The translations under genes and the position numbers were made by a program. The notes below the pieces were generated by a model. The model was not told the origin of the DNA and searched no databases. It saw only the letters and a program-made list of their open reading frames with translations. This document shows, piece after piece, positions 8,964 through 16,653 of a stretch of DNA of 64,000 nucleotides. Origin of the DNA: Mesorhizobium sp. YC-39 (lineage in GTDB: Bacteria; Pseudomonadota; Alphaproteobacteria; Rhizobiales; Rhizobiaceae). The first letter of the stretch is position 1. Each line of letters begins with the position of its first letter. Where the stretch lies: positions 310,001-374,000 of the forward strand of contig NZ_JAOWPS010000001.1 of assembly GCF_025753795.1 (NCBI RefSeq), in the 5' to 3' direction.

Positions 8964-9871
8964 GGTGACTGCCTCCGCGCCCGGTAGAGATAGATCAGCA
9001 TGAAGGCGAGCATCACCAGCATCATCGCCACCGCATAGGTCGCCGCCACGCCCATCTGGTTGAGGCCGAACGCCTGCTGGTAGACGATCAGTGGCAAGGT
9101 CCGCGTGTTGTTGACCGGTCCGCCTCCGGTGAGGAGGTAGATCAGGTCGAATTCCTTGAAGTCCCAGATGGTGCGCAAAAGGATGACGATCGTCAGCACG
9201 TCCTTGAGCTGCGGCAGGGTCACGTCGAAGAACCGCCCGAACACGCCGGCGCCGTCGATCGTCGCAGCCTCGTAGAGCTGCTCGGGGATGGTCTGCAGCC
9301 GCGCCAGCACGGCGATGACGACGAAGGGGAAGAACTTCCAGGCGCCGACGAAGATCACGCTCGCCATGGCGTTCGGCATCTTGCCTAGCCAGTCGACAGG
9401 CATGTCGACGACGCCGAACTGGATCAGCAGATGGCTGAGGATGCCGTAGAGATCGTTGAACAGCCAGCGCCAGATCAGCACGGCCACGACCGTCGAGACG
9501 AAATAGGGGAACAGCACCAGGCTACGGGCCAGCGATCGGAACAGGATGTTCTGGTTGAGCAGCAAAGCCATCGCCACACCGAAGACGATCTGCAGGAAGA
9601 GCGTGCCGACGGTCCAGGTGACGGTGGTGCCGAGCGCGCTCCAGAAGCCTGACGATCCGAAAACCTGGACATAATTGTCGAGGCCGACCCAGCTTCCCTT
9701 CAGCGTCGGCGTATAGATCGAAAACAGCGACAGATAGATCGCCGAGATAAGCGGATAGACGATCACCGCGCACAGGATAAGCACGGTCGGCGCGATCAAC
9801 AGCACGCCGAGCAGCGCATAGCGCCGCTCGAGCGGGTTTTGCGTCCGGTGCTGGCTTGCGGCAATCGTCAT
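8960..9871 (-). CDS. ABC transporter permease, MalF/UgpA-like
   Basis: First permease of the CUT1-type importer, 303 residues with about six membrane segments. The N-terminal LLGVLLIAPTVLILCAVIVYP and SAIYLSLFSIYTPTLKGSWVG pattern is characteristic of sugar-type permeases. The EAA loop is YEAATIDGAGVFGRFFDVTLPQL. Downstream coupling to the MalG-like gene is through an ATGA overlap. It is separated from the upstream binding-protein gene by 72 bases that hold a very strong hairpin. Confidence 0.9.
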   Translation of the reverse strand: MTIAASQHRTQNPLERRYALLGVLLIAPTVLILCAVIVYPLISAIYLSLFSIYTPTLKGSWVGLDNYVQVFGSSGFWSALGTTVTWTVGTLFLQIVFGVAMALLLNQNILFRSLARSLVLFPYFVSTVVAVLIWRWLFNDLYGILSHLLIQFGVVDMPVDWLGKMPNAMASVIFVGAWKFFPFVVIAVLARLQTIPEQLYEAATIDGAGVFGRFFDVTLPQLKDVLTIVILLRTIWDFKEFDLIYLLTGGGPVNNTRTLPLIVYQQAFGLNQMGVAATYAVAMMLVMLAFMLIYLYRARRQSP

Positions 9872-9890
9872 GGCGGTTCCGGAATGAGGA

Positions 9891-9926
9891 GGCGGGTGGC
9901 AGCGGCCGGGGCCGCTTCCACCCGCC
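9891..9926 (-). promoter_or_regulatory. Strong hairpin between binding-protein and permease genes
   Basis: A 36-base near-perfect palindrome: 9-bp arms GGCGGGTGG/CCACCCGCC, one mismatch, then 7-bp arms AGCGGCC/GGCCGCT around a 2-base loop. There is no T-tract, so it is more likely an mRNA-stabilising or partially terminating structure than a full terminator. Such elements commonly keep periplasmic binding protein made in excess over permeases. A similar hairpin occupies the equivalent place in the second transporter operon at 22149-22184. Confidence 0.75.
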
Positions 9927-9943
9927 GGCAGGTTCGTCGGGGA

Positions 9944-11308
9944 TCAGGCCTTCATCAGGCCTTCGAGCTTCTTGGCGATATCGCCGACAGTCGCCTTGGC
10001 GTCCTCGCCGTTGAGGACGACGCGCTGCACCAGCTCGGCGATGACGTTGGAGGCGATGATCTCGTTCGCCTTGAGGTTGGGCTTGTGCTTGTCGGTCTCG
10101 TAGCCGAGGTTCTTGCCGGCCGCGGCCGCGCCCGCCATCAGGTTTACTTCCGCCTTGTATTTCTGGATGATTGGATCGGCGAGATAGGTCGGATCCTCGG
10201 CGATGGTCTTGAGCACCGGCAGCACATGGCCGGGCGCCGCCAAAAGCTGCGGGACGTAGCCCTTCGGCTCGAACAGGAAGGCCGCGAAGGCCTTGGTCTC
10301 GGCCATGTTGGCGATGTCCTTGGGGATGAACACCGAGGGGAAGTCGTTGAAGGTCCAGCTCGCCACATCCTTGGAGATGGTCGGATAGGTCACGCAGGTG
10401 ACGCTGTCGGCGATAGCAGGATTCTGGCTGGTGACATTGGCCAGCACGCGCCCGGCATAGATGCCCGTCGCCGTGGCGCCCGAAACGAAGGCGGTCAGGC
10501 TCTCGCCCCAGCTGTAATTGGTGGCGCCCGGCGGGCAGAATTCGCGCATCGACTTGTAGAATTCGAGCGCGTCATAGGTCGGCTGGCTGTCGATCGCCAC
10601 GGCCAGATCGGGCGAGAAGATCTGCCCGCCGGCGCGGTGGATGAAGCCGATGAAGATCAGCGAGGTCATCGAGTTGAGACCGTAGGGCAGCGGCGCTCCG
10701 TAAATGCCGCCGCCCTGCATCTTCTGGCAGGCGGTGCGCAGTTCGTCCCAGGTCGTGGGTGCTGCGTCGACACCGGCCTTCTGCATCAGGTCCTTGCGCA
10801 GCCACAGCATGTCGGCGGCCGTGTTGCCGATCGCCGTGCCGCAATAATGGCCGTCGGCGGTTTTGTAGACGTCGTTGGCGCCTGGAAAATACTTGTCCTC
10901 TCCGATCGCCTTGATGACGTCGTCCATCGGCTCGAGCAGCCCTTGCCCGTAATAGTTCTGCGCGGCGAAGGAGGGCAGGTGCGTGACGATGTTGGGCAGC
11001 TGCTTGGAGGCGAAGGCGGCGGCGAGCTGGGCCGGGTAGCCCTCGTCCGAGGTCGGCTCGAAGGCGATCTTCACACCGGGATGAGCGGCCTCGAATGTGG
11101 CGATCTGCGTCTGATACATTTTGAGCTGATCCGGAGAAGCCTGCGGCGACCACCAGCGCAGCGTGACCGGATCGGCGGCGGCGGCGCGGCCCGCCAGCGG
11201 CAGCGACAAGCCTGCCGCCAGACCCGCCGTGCCCAGGCCCTGGAGGACCGAGCGGCGTGAAATGCCGGACATCAGTGTTCTGCGGAGCCAGATACTGTTC
11301 GAATCCAT
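9944..11308 (-). CDS. Extracellular solute-binding protein (family 1), probable Tat substrate
   Basis: Periplasmic receptor of the CUT1-type importer, about 454 residues. The N-terminus contains SGISRRSVLQGLG, a twin-arginine (SRRxxLxG) signal, followed by a hydrophobic stretch ending AAAADPVTLRWW, so export of a folded protein through Tat is likely. TFEAAHPGVKIAFEPT is the classic family 1 pattern. The ATG at 11308 is preferred because AGAGGGGA stands 5 bases upstream; the frame is open to 11356 without a ribosome site. It is the first gene of the operon that includes permeases, ATPase, aminotransferase, DapA- and LysA-family enzymes. Ligand unknown: CUT1 receptors bind sugars, polyols, glycerophosphodiesters and sometimes amino-acid derivatives. 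Confidence 0.88.
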   Translation of the reverse strand: MDSNSIWLRRTLMSGISRRSVLQGLGTAGLAAGLSLPLAGRAAAADPVTLRWWSPQASPDQLKMYQTQIATFEAAHPGVKIAFEPTSDEGYPAQLAAAFASKQLPNIVTHLPSFAAQNYYGQGLLEPMDDVIKAIGEDKYFPGANDVYKTADGHYCGTAIGNTAADMLWLRKDLMQKAGVDAAPTTWDELRTACQKMQGGGIYGAPLPYGLNSMTSLIFIGFIHRAGGQIFSPDLAVAIDSQPTYDALEFYKSMREFCPPGATNYSWGESLTAFVSGATATGIYAGRVLANVTSQNPAIADSVTCVTYPTISKDVASWTFNDFPSVFIPKDIANMAETKAFAAFLFEPKGYVPQLLAAPGHVLPVLKTIAEDPTYLADPIIQKYKAEVNLMAGAAAAGKNLGYETDKHKPNLKANEIIASNVIAELVQRVVLNGEDAKATVGDIAKKLEGLMKA

Positions 11309-11336
11309 TGTATTCCCCTCTTGTTGGAGCGCGGTC

Positions 11337-11375
11337 ATTTCATTCGCTATGCGCACGCATGTCCGCTATTGTGAC
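11337..11375. promoter_or_regulatory. Candidate operator upstream of the binding-protein gene
   Basis: Starts with ATTTCATTCGCTAT, a 14-base sequence repeated exactly at 25510-25523 in front of the second DAO/DapA gene pair. In both places a second CGCT element follows 19 bases after the first (GTCCGCTAT here), i.e. same helical face. It is 30-70 bases upstream of the ATG at 11308, suitable for transcriptional control. Confidence 0.5.
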
Positions 11376-11486
11376 ACTCGTTTTCCAAGCTTGGCAAGCG
11401 GAAAACTGGAAAAAATCGGGCGTCGTCGTCATTTGAGTGCACGGTTCTTCACCGCACTTCACCCACGCTGCGATCGGGGCGAGGCA

Positions 11487-11555
11487 GTTCGCAAGAGTGG
11501 CATTGTGAATTTTGCGAACATTTGTTCGCAAACAGTGACAAACAAAATTTCGCAA
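11487..11555. promoter_or_regulatory. Cluster of TTCGCAA operator-like sequences upstream of the aldehyde dehydrogenase
   Basis: Contains GTTCGCAA (11487-11494), a perfect 9-bp inverted repeat TTTGCGAAC-ATTT-GTTCGCAAA (11511-11532), and TTTCGCAA (11548-11555). The three elements lie in the divergent promoter region between the binding-protein gene and the aldehyde dehydrogenase, 40-110 bases before the latter. The downstream IclR-family gene at 13051 is the obvious candidate ligand. The palindrome is seen directly; the regulator assignment is inference. Confidence 0.6.
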
Positions 11556-11596
11556 GATACCGTGCCCGGCATTTTCGCAGCCGCAAGGAAATGGAC

Positions 11597-13051
11597 ATGC
11601 ATGCACTTCAGGACCCGTCGCTTCTTCGTCAGGCCTATTTCGCCAACGGCCGATGGGAGACGGAAGGCGAGGGCTCGATCCTTGTGACCAATCCCGCGAG
11701 CGGCGCGCCGGTCGGCTCGGTGCCCAAGGCAAGCCGCGAGGCGACGAGGGCCGCGATCGTCGCCGCGCAGGCCGCGCTGCCGGCCTGGTCTGCCCGTCCC
11801 GCCAAGGAGCGCGCCGCCGTCCTGCGCCGCTGGTATGACCAGATCGTTGCCAATGCCGACGATCTGGCGCGCATCCTCACTGCCGAACAGGGCAAGCCCT
11901 TCCTCGAGGCGCGCGGCGAGATCCTCTATGGCGCCGCCTTTTTCGAATGGTTCGCCGAGGAGGCAAAGCGCGTCGCCGGAGAGGTCTTTCCGGCCCCGAC
12001 CGCCGACAAGCGCATGATGGCCATCCGCCAGCCGATCGGTGTCTGCGCGGCGATCACGCCGTGGAATTTCCCGATGGCGATGATCCCGCGCAAGGCCGGA
12101 CCGGCCATCGCCGCCGGCTGCACCATGGTGCTGAAGCCGGCCAGCGCCACGCCGTTCTCTGCGCTTGCACTGGCGGTGCTGGCCGAGCGCGCCGGGCTGC
12201 CGGCCGGCGTCTTCAGCGTCGTCACCGGCGCGGCATCGGTCGTCGGCGAAGAACTCGTCACCAGCCCCATCGTGCGCAAGATAACCTTCACCGGCTCCAC
12301 CGAAGTCGGCCGCGAATTGATGGCCAAGGCGGCCGGCACCATCAAGAAGGTCTCGCTGGAGCTGGGCGGCAACGCGCCGCTGATCGTGTTCGACGACGCC
12401 TCGCTGGAGACGGCGGTGCAGGGGGCCTTGGCCTCGAAATTCCGCAATGCCGGCCAGACCTGCGTCTGCGCCAACCGGATCTACGTCCAGGACGGCATCT
12501 ATGACGCCTTCGTCGAACGCTTCGCCGAGGTGGTCGCCGCCCTCAAGATCGGCGACGGCATGGAGCAAGGCATCGAGCAGGGTCCGCTGATCGATGAGGC
12601 CGCCGTCGCCAAGGTCGAGGACCATGTCGCGGATGCTCTCGCCAAGGGCGCCCGCATCGTCACCGGCGGCAAGCGTCATCGTCTCGGTGGAACTTTCTAC
12701 GAGCCGACAATTCTGGCCGACACAACACCGCAAATGCGCATCTCGCGTGAAGAGACATTCGGCCCCGTCGCGCCGATCTTCCACTTTGCTGAGGAAAAGG
12801 AAGTAATAGCTCTGGCAAACGATACGGAATTCGGGCTTGCTGCCTACTTCTTCACGCGCGATCTGGCGCGCGCGTGGCGTGTGGGTGAAGCGCTCGAATT
12901 CGGTATTGTTGGTATCAACGCCGGAATTACGGCATATGAGGGCGCGCCCTTCGGGGGCGTCAAGGCGTCGGGCATCGGCCGCGAGGGGTCCCGGCACGGA
13001 ATTGAAGAATTCCTCGAGCTTAAATATCTATGTTTGGGTGATATGAACTGA
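11597..13051 (+). CDS. NAD(P)-dependent aldehyde dehydrogenase, succinate-semialdehyde dehydrogenase (GabD)-like
   Basis: Oxidises an aldehyde to a carboxylate; the closest family by motif is GabD. About 484 residues, the family's usual length. Catalytic Cys is C289 in GQTCVCANR, the general base Glu is in LELGGNAP (E255), PWNFP binds substrate/cofactor and FTGSTEVGR is the NAD loop. An ATG at 11591 directly abuts AAGGAA, so I prefer the ATG at 11597, which leaves 7 bases of spacing. The TGA overlaps the next gene's ATG (TGATG), coupling it to the IclR regulator. In context it may oxidise a semialdehyde from the aminotransferase or oxidase reactions; 2-oxoglutarate semialdehyde is also possible. 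Confidence 0.88.
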   Translation: MHALQDPSLLRQAYFANGRWETEGEGSILVTNPASGAPVGSVPKASREATRAAIVAAQAALPAWSARPAKERAAVLRRWYDQIVANADDLARILTAEQGKPFLEARGEILYGAAFFEWFAEEAKRVAGEVFPAPTADKRMMAIRQPIGVCAAITPWNFPMAMIPRKAGPAIAAGCTMVLKPASATPFSALALAVLAERAGLPAGVFSVVTGAASVVGEELVTSPIVRKITFTGSTEVGRELMAKAAGTIKKVSLELGGNAPLIVFDDASLETAVQGALASKFRNAGQTCVCANRIYVQDGIYDAFVERFAEVVAALKIGDGMEQGIEQGPLIDEAAVAKVEDHVADALAKGARIVTGGKRHRLGGTFYEPTILADTTPQMRISREETFGPVAPIFHFAEEKEVIALANDTEFGLAAYFFTRDLARAWRVGEALEFGIVGINAGITAYEGAPFGGVKASGIGREGSRHGIEEFLELKYLCLGDMN

Positions 13052-13884
13052 TGAGCGCCTCCGACGTGAACGACGATCTTCTGGCCAGGGACGAAGCCGC
13101 CGGCTTTGCCGACGCCCCTGCCGACCTCAACGACCGCGACCATGTGAACTCGCTGGCCCGTGGCCTTGAGGTGATCAAGGTCTTTTCGCGGCGGACGCCC
13201 AAGATGACGCTGAGCGAAGTCGCGCAGGCAACGGGCATGACCCGCGCCACCGTCCGCAGGTTTCTGCTGACCCTGGTGCGGGAAGGCTATGTCGAAACCA
13301 ATGGCAAGCATTTCAACCTGCGCCCGAAGATCCTCGAGCTTGGCTTCTCCGCTTTGTCCTCGATGGACATCTGGGACGTGGCGCAGCCGATCATGAATGC
13401 GCTTTCGGAGCGGCTGCAGGAATCCTGCTTTGCCGCCGTGCTCGATCATGATTCGGTGATCTATGTCGCGCGCGCCACTTCCAATCAGCGTGTCAGCGTC
13501 GGCATCAACATCGGCAGCCGCGTGCCGGCACATTGCGTGTCGACCGGCCGGGTGCTGCTGTCCGCGCTGCCGCCCGACCTTCTGCATCAATATCTCGACG
13601 AGATGACGCTGACCAAATTCACGCCCAACACGATTACCTCGAAGGTCCAGCTGCGCAGCCTGATCGACGAGGTCCGGCTGCAGGGCTGGTCGATCGTCGA
13701 CCAGGAACTGGAGGTCGGGCTGCGCTCGCTCTCGGTGCCGATCCGCGACGGGCAGGGCAAGATCGTCGCGGCCCTCAATGTCTGCTGCCCAAGCATGCGC
13801 ATCACGCCCGAAGACATGCGCACCCGCGTGCTGGCCGAAGCGCTGGAAGCTTCCAATAACATCACCCGAGCCTTGCAGATTTAA
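13051..13884 (+). CDS. IclR family transcriptional regulator, PcaR/PobR-like
   Basis: Winged-helix DNA-binding domain near residues 30-90 (SLARGLEVIKVFSRR, then LSEVAQATGMTRATVRRFLLTL) followed by an IclR effector domain with GINIGSRVPAHCVSTGRVLLSALP and VDQELEVGLRSLSVPI. 277 residues, normal length. Translation is coupled to the aldehyde dehydrogenase through a TGATG overlap. It probably controls the TTCGCAA/GCGAAC sites at 11487-11555 and related sites further right, by analogy with PcaR-type members that recognise GTTCG...CG-AC sequences (recalled). Confidence 0.9.
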   Translation: MSASDVNDDLLARDEAAGFADAPADLNDRDHVNSLARGLEVIKVFSRRTPKMTLSEVAQATGMTRATVRRFLLTLVREGYVETNGKHFNLRPKILELGFSALSSMDIWDVAQPIMNALSERLQESCFAAVLDHDSVIYVARATSNQRVSVGINIGSRVPAHCVSTGRVLLSALPPDLLHQYLDEMTLTKFTPNTITSKVQLRSLIDEVRLQGWSIVDQELEVGLRSLSVPIRDGQGKIVAALNVCCPSMRITPEDMRTRVLAEALEASNNITRALQI

Positions 13885-13888
13885 GGCT

Positions 13889-14497
13889 TCAGGACGTTCC
13901 GGAGGATGTGGAACTACCTGTAGGCCACGTGGAAAGCGCTTGCTCAGCAACGGCCTCCAGCATGGCGCGGCTAAAGCCGGCTTTGGCCTGCACTGCCATG
14001 CCGTGAGTGACAGCCATCACGAATGCCGCAAGGGCATCGGATTTGGCCGTCTCCGGCAAGTCGCCTTCGGCCTTCGCCCGTTCGAAGCGTTCACGAAGCT
14101 GCGCCTGAGCAGCCGCGCGAAAATCTATCAACGCCTGTCGCACTGGTTCCGCTTCATCCGATCCTGCCAGGGCCCCGTTGATACCGAAACATCCCGTGCG
14201 GTCGGGATAACGCGTATTGAGGTCGGCCGCATTGTAAAGGATGTGTGCGGCAACCTCCCACGCCGTGGGTAGCTGAAGTGCCTCTGGAATGTAGCCCAGG
14301 TATCGCTCGTCATACCGAGCCAGGGCTTGGCGGAAGAGCGCTTCCTTGTTGCCAAATGCAGAATAGAGGGCGGGCCTCTCTACGCCGGCAGCCTCGGTCA
14401 GGTCAGCGTAGGAAGCACCCTCGTAACCTTTGCGCCAGAAAACGCATAGCGCGGCGTCGAGCGCTTTCTCCACGTCAAATTCGCGATGGCGTCCCAT
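13889..14497 (-). CDS. TetR family transcriptional regulator
   Basis: 202 residues. The N-terminal helix-turn-helix is MGRHREFDVEKALDAALCVF followed by GASYADLTEAAGVERPALYSAFGNKEALF, typical TetR. The C-terminal ligand domain is of the AcrR-like type with a conserved GCFGINGAL segment. It is transcribed divergently from the SDR at 14657, and two matching palindromes in the shared intergenic region are likely its operators. Its stop is only 4 bases from the IclR stop (convergent). Confidence 0.88.
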   Translation of the reverse strand: MGRHREFDVEKALDAALCVFWRKGYEGASYADLTEAAGVERPALYSAFGNKEALFRQALARYDERYLGYIPEALQLPTAWEVAAHILYNAADLNTRYPDRTGCFGINGALAGSDEAEPVRQALIDFRAAAQAQLRERFERAKAEGDLPETAKSDALAAFVMAVTHGMAVQAKAGFSRAMLEAVAEQALSTWPTGSSTSSGTS

Positions 14498-14519
14498 CAG
14501 CGGAACCCAGCCTTTTTCA

Positions 14520-14592
14520 TAATGGCCATTACTAAACCACTTGACAGCCCGTGTCTACATTTCATACCAATCGTTATCGTAATGATCATTAC
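14520..14592. promoter_or_regulatory. Paired TetR-type operators and -35-like element
   Basis: Two related perfect palindromes, TAATGGCCATTA (14520-14531) and GTAATGATCATTAC (14579-14592), share the form TAATG-RY-CATTA and lie between the divergent TetR and SDR genes. TTGACA at 14541-14546 is a good -35 for the SDR, with a weak -10 such as ATACCA 17 bases later. The first palindrome overlaps the regulator's own start region, so binding would repress both genes. Confidence 0.7.
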
Positions 14593-14656
14593 GTTAACAG
14601 GCACTGCCGCTCGCCAAGATCAGGCGGCGCTCCAATGGCGTATAGAAAGGATTCTC

Positions 14657-15418
14657 ATGTCGAACATATTGAAGGGCAAGGTCGCCCTCGTTACCGGCGG
14701 CTCACGCGGCCTTGGGGCCGCTACGGCTGAGGCACTTGCCGACCAGGGTGCGGACGTTGCGATCAGCTACGTCGCGTCGGCCGAGAAGGCGCAAGCTGTG
14801 GTCGCGAAGCTGAAGGCGAAGGGCGTCCGGGCTCTCGCGATCCAGAGTGACCAGGCCGACCTTTCTACCGCCAAGCCACTGATCGAGTCGGTGATCGCCG
14901 AATTCGGCAAGCTCGACATCCTCGTGAACAATGCTGGCATCGCGATCCAGGGTCACATGGTAGACGATCCCGAGCTTGACGGAGACAAATACAATCGCCA
15001 GTGGCAGGTCAACGTCATGGGCACAATCGCCAACACGCGCGCGGCGGCACCCAAATTGACCGATGGTGGTCGGATCATTTTCATAGGCTCTCTCCTCGGC
15101 TCATACGTGCCCTTCGCGGGTGTCGCCGACTATGCCGGAACAAAGTGGGCGCTCGCCGGATACGCGAAGGGCATCGCGCGCGACCTTGGCCCCCGCAATA
15201 TCACTGTGAACGTCATACAGCCGGGCATCATGCCCACGGACATGGCCTCGGACGTTGCCGGTGAGCTTCCGGACCGCGAAGCCATCTTGGACATGCATCC
15301 AATCCGTCGCATTGCGACCCTCGAAGAAGTGGCGGAAACCGTCTGCTTCCTCGCCGGACCCTCTGCGGGCTACATCAGCGGTGAGACGATAAATATAGCT
15401 GGCGGCCTCGGTATCTGA
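14657..15418 (+). CDS. SDR family oxidoreductase, TetR-controlled
   Basis: Classical SDR of 253 residues: TGGSRGLG cofactor motif, NNAG, catalytic YAGTK, and C-terminal SGETINIAGG. I chose the ATG at 14657 because AAAGG stands 6 bases upstream; the open frame to 14486 crosses the operator region. The divergent TetR gene and paired palindromes suggest induction by its own substrate, probably a reactive carbonyl or quinone. It appears to be a self-contained module not belonging to the surrounding regulon. Confidence 0.85.
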   Translation: MSNILKGKVALVTGGSRGLGAATAEALADQGADVAISYVASAEKAQAVVAKLKAKGVRALAIQSDQADLSTAKPLIESVIAEFGKLDILVNNAGIAIQGHMVDDPELDGDKYNRQWQVNVMGTIANTRAAAPKLTDGGRIIFIGSLLGSYVPFAGVADYAGTKWALAGYAKGIARDLGPRNITVNVIQPGIMPTDMASDVAGELPDREAILDMHPIRRIATLEEVAETVCFLAGPSAGYISGETINIAGGLGI

Positions 15419-15486
15419 GCAACGAAATCAGGCCGAAGACGAGGGTTCGACGAGATACTTTTCCGGCGTTGATCTCAAGGGAAGGC

Positions 15487-16647
15487 TCAGGCGGCTTCGA
15501 AACGGTCGGGCGAGAAGGGTGATACATCCTCGTTCGGCTGGCGCCCGAGCATCATGTCGGCGACAAGCCGCGCCGAAAGCGGGCCGAGCGTATAACCGGC
15601 ATCGCCGGGTATCGCCGCGAACAGTCCCGGCACCCGCCCGATCGGCCCAAGCACGCCCTTGCCGTCGACGGACGTGTTGATCCCGGCCCAGGTGCGGATG
15701 ATCCTCAGCGATGCAATCCGCGGCACGATGTGCTGGGCCAGCGTGGCATTGGCGACGAGGCTGGCAAGTTCGACGGTCGGATGCCGCCGCGCGCCGGCGA
15801 GGTGGGCCGGCCAGCCGCCGCCAATGACGATCTGGCCGGTGCCGAACTGCTTGAGCGTGATCATGCGGTCGGCATGCTGGATGAGATGCCCGATCAGCGG
15901 CGCCACGGCCTCGGTGATGTTCATATGCAGCGGTTCGGGTTCCGCCGGAATCGCAACGCCGAGCTCCGCCGCCAGCGCTTTGCTGCCGGAAGCGGCCGCC
16001 AGCACCACCCGGCCGGCCTTTATCCAGCCATTTCCCGTCTCGACAATGAAGCGCTGCTGCTCGCGCCTGACCGGTCCGGCGCTCTCGCCCTCGATCAGCA
16101 CCACCCCTTTTTCGATGACCCAGCGGCGGATCGCGGCGTTGGCGAGCAGCGGATTGAGCTTGCCCTCATTGGCGCAGATCTCGGCGCCGACCACAGCAGG
16201 CCCGAAATAGGGCGCGATGCGATCGAGCGCCGTACGATCGAGGATATCGACATCGAGCCCCAGTTCGCGCTCACGTCTCGCCTTGATCTCGAGGAAATCG
16301 AGCTGGTCGCGACTTTCCGCGACCATCAGGCCGCCAGTCATCTTCAGGTCGAAATCCGCCCCGAGCCGCGCCTGCATGGCCTGCCAGAAGGCAACCGCCT
16401 TGGGATAGAGCGGAAGCTGGCGCTCCATGCCCGGCACGTTCTGGGGGTAGAGGCGCATGAAGCGGCTCTGCATCTGGACGTGCAGGCTGCCGGCATTGGC
16501 GTTCGAGCCGCCGATGCGTCCGTTGTCGATCAGGGCAACGCCGACACCGTCCTCGGCCAGAAAGCCTGCAAGGCATGAGCCGACGATGCCGCCGCCGATC
16601 ACGGCAACATCGATGTCGCCGACAAGGGGATGCGCAGCGCCGGTCAT
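15487..16647 (-). CDS. FAD-dependent oxidoreductase, DAO family (opine oxidase B/HcnC-like)
   Basis: 386-residue flavoprotein of the D-amino acid oxidase fold. The ADP-binding motif AVIGGGIVGS is near residue 16, and the C-terminal GPIGRVPGLFAAIPGDAGYTLGP is the family's second FAD contact. It starts 6 bases after the stop of the Fe-S/FAD gene, the arrangement seen for opine oxidases, hydrogen cyanide synthase and D-hydroxyproline dehydrogenase, where a DAO subunit pairs with Fe-S/FAD subunits. It probably oxidises the C-N bond of an imino or N-alkyl amino acid and passes electrons on rather than to oxygen. Confidence 0.85.
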   Translation of the reverse strand: MTGAAHPLVGDIDVAVIGGGIVGSCLAGFLAEDGVGVALIDNGRIGGSNANAGSLHVQMQSRFMRLYPQNVPGMERQLPLYPKAVAFWQAMQARLGADFDLKMTGGLMVAESRDQLDFLEIKARRERELGLDVDILDRTALDRIAPYFGPAVVGAEICANEGKLNPLLANAAIRRWVIEKGVVLIEGESAGPVRREQQRFIVETGNGWIKAGRVVLAAASGSKALAAELGVAIPAEPEPLHMNITEAVAPLIGHLIQHADRMITLKQFGTGQIVIGGGWPAHLAGARRHPTVELASLVANATLAQHIVPRIASLRIIRTWAGINTSVDGKGVLGPIGRVPGLFAAIPGDAGYTLGPLSARLVADMMLGRQPNEDVSPFSPDRFEAA

Positions 16648-16653
16648 TGCCGG

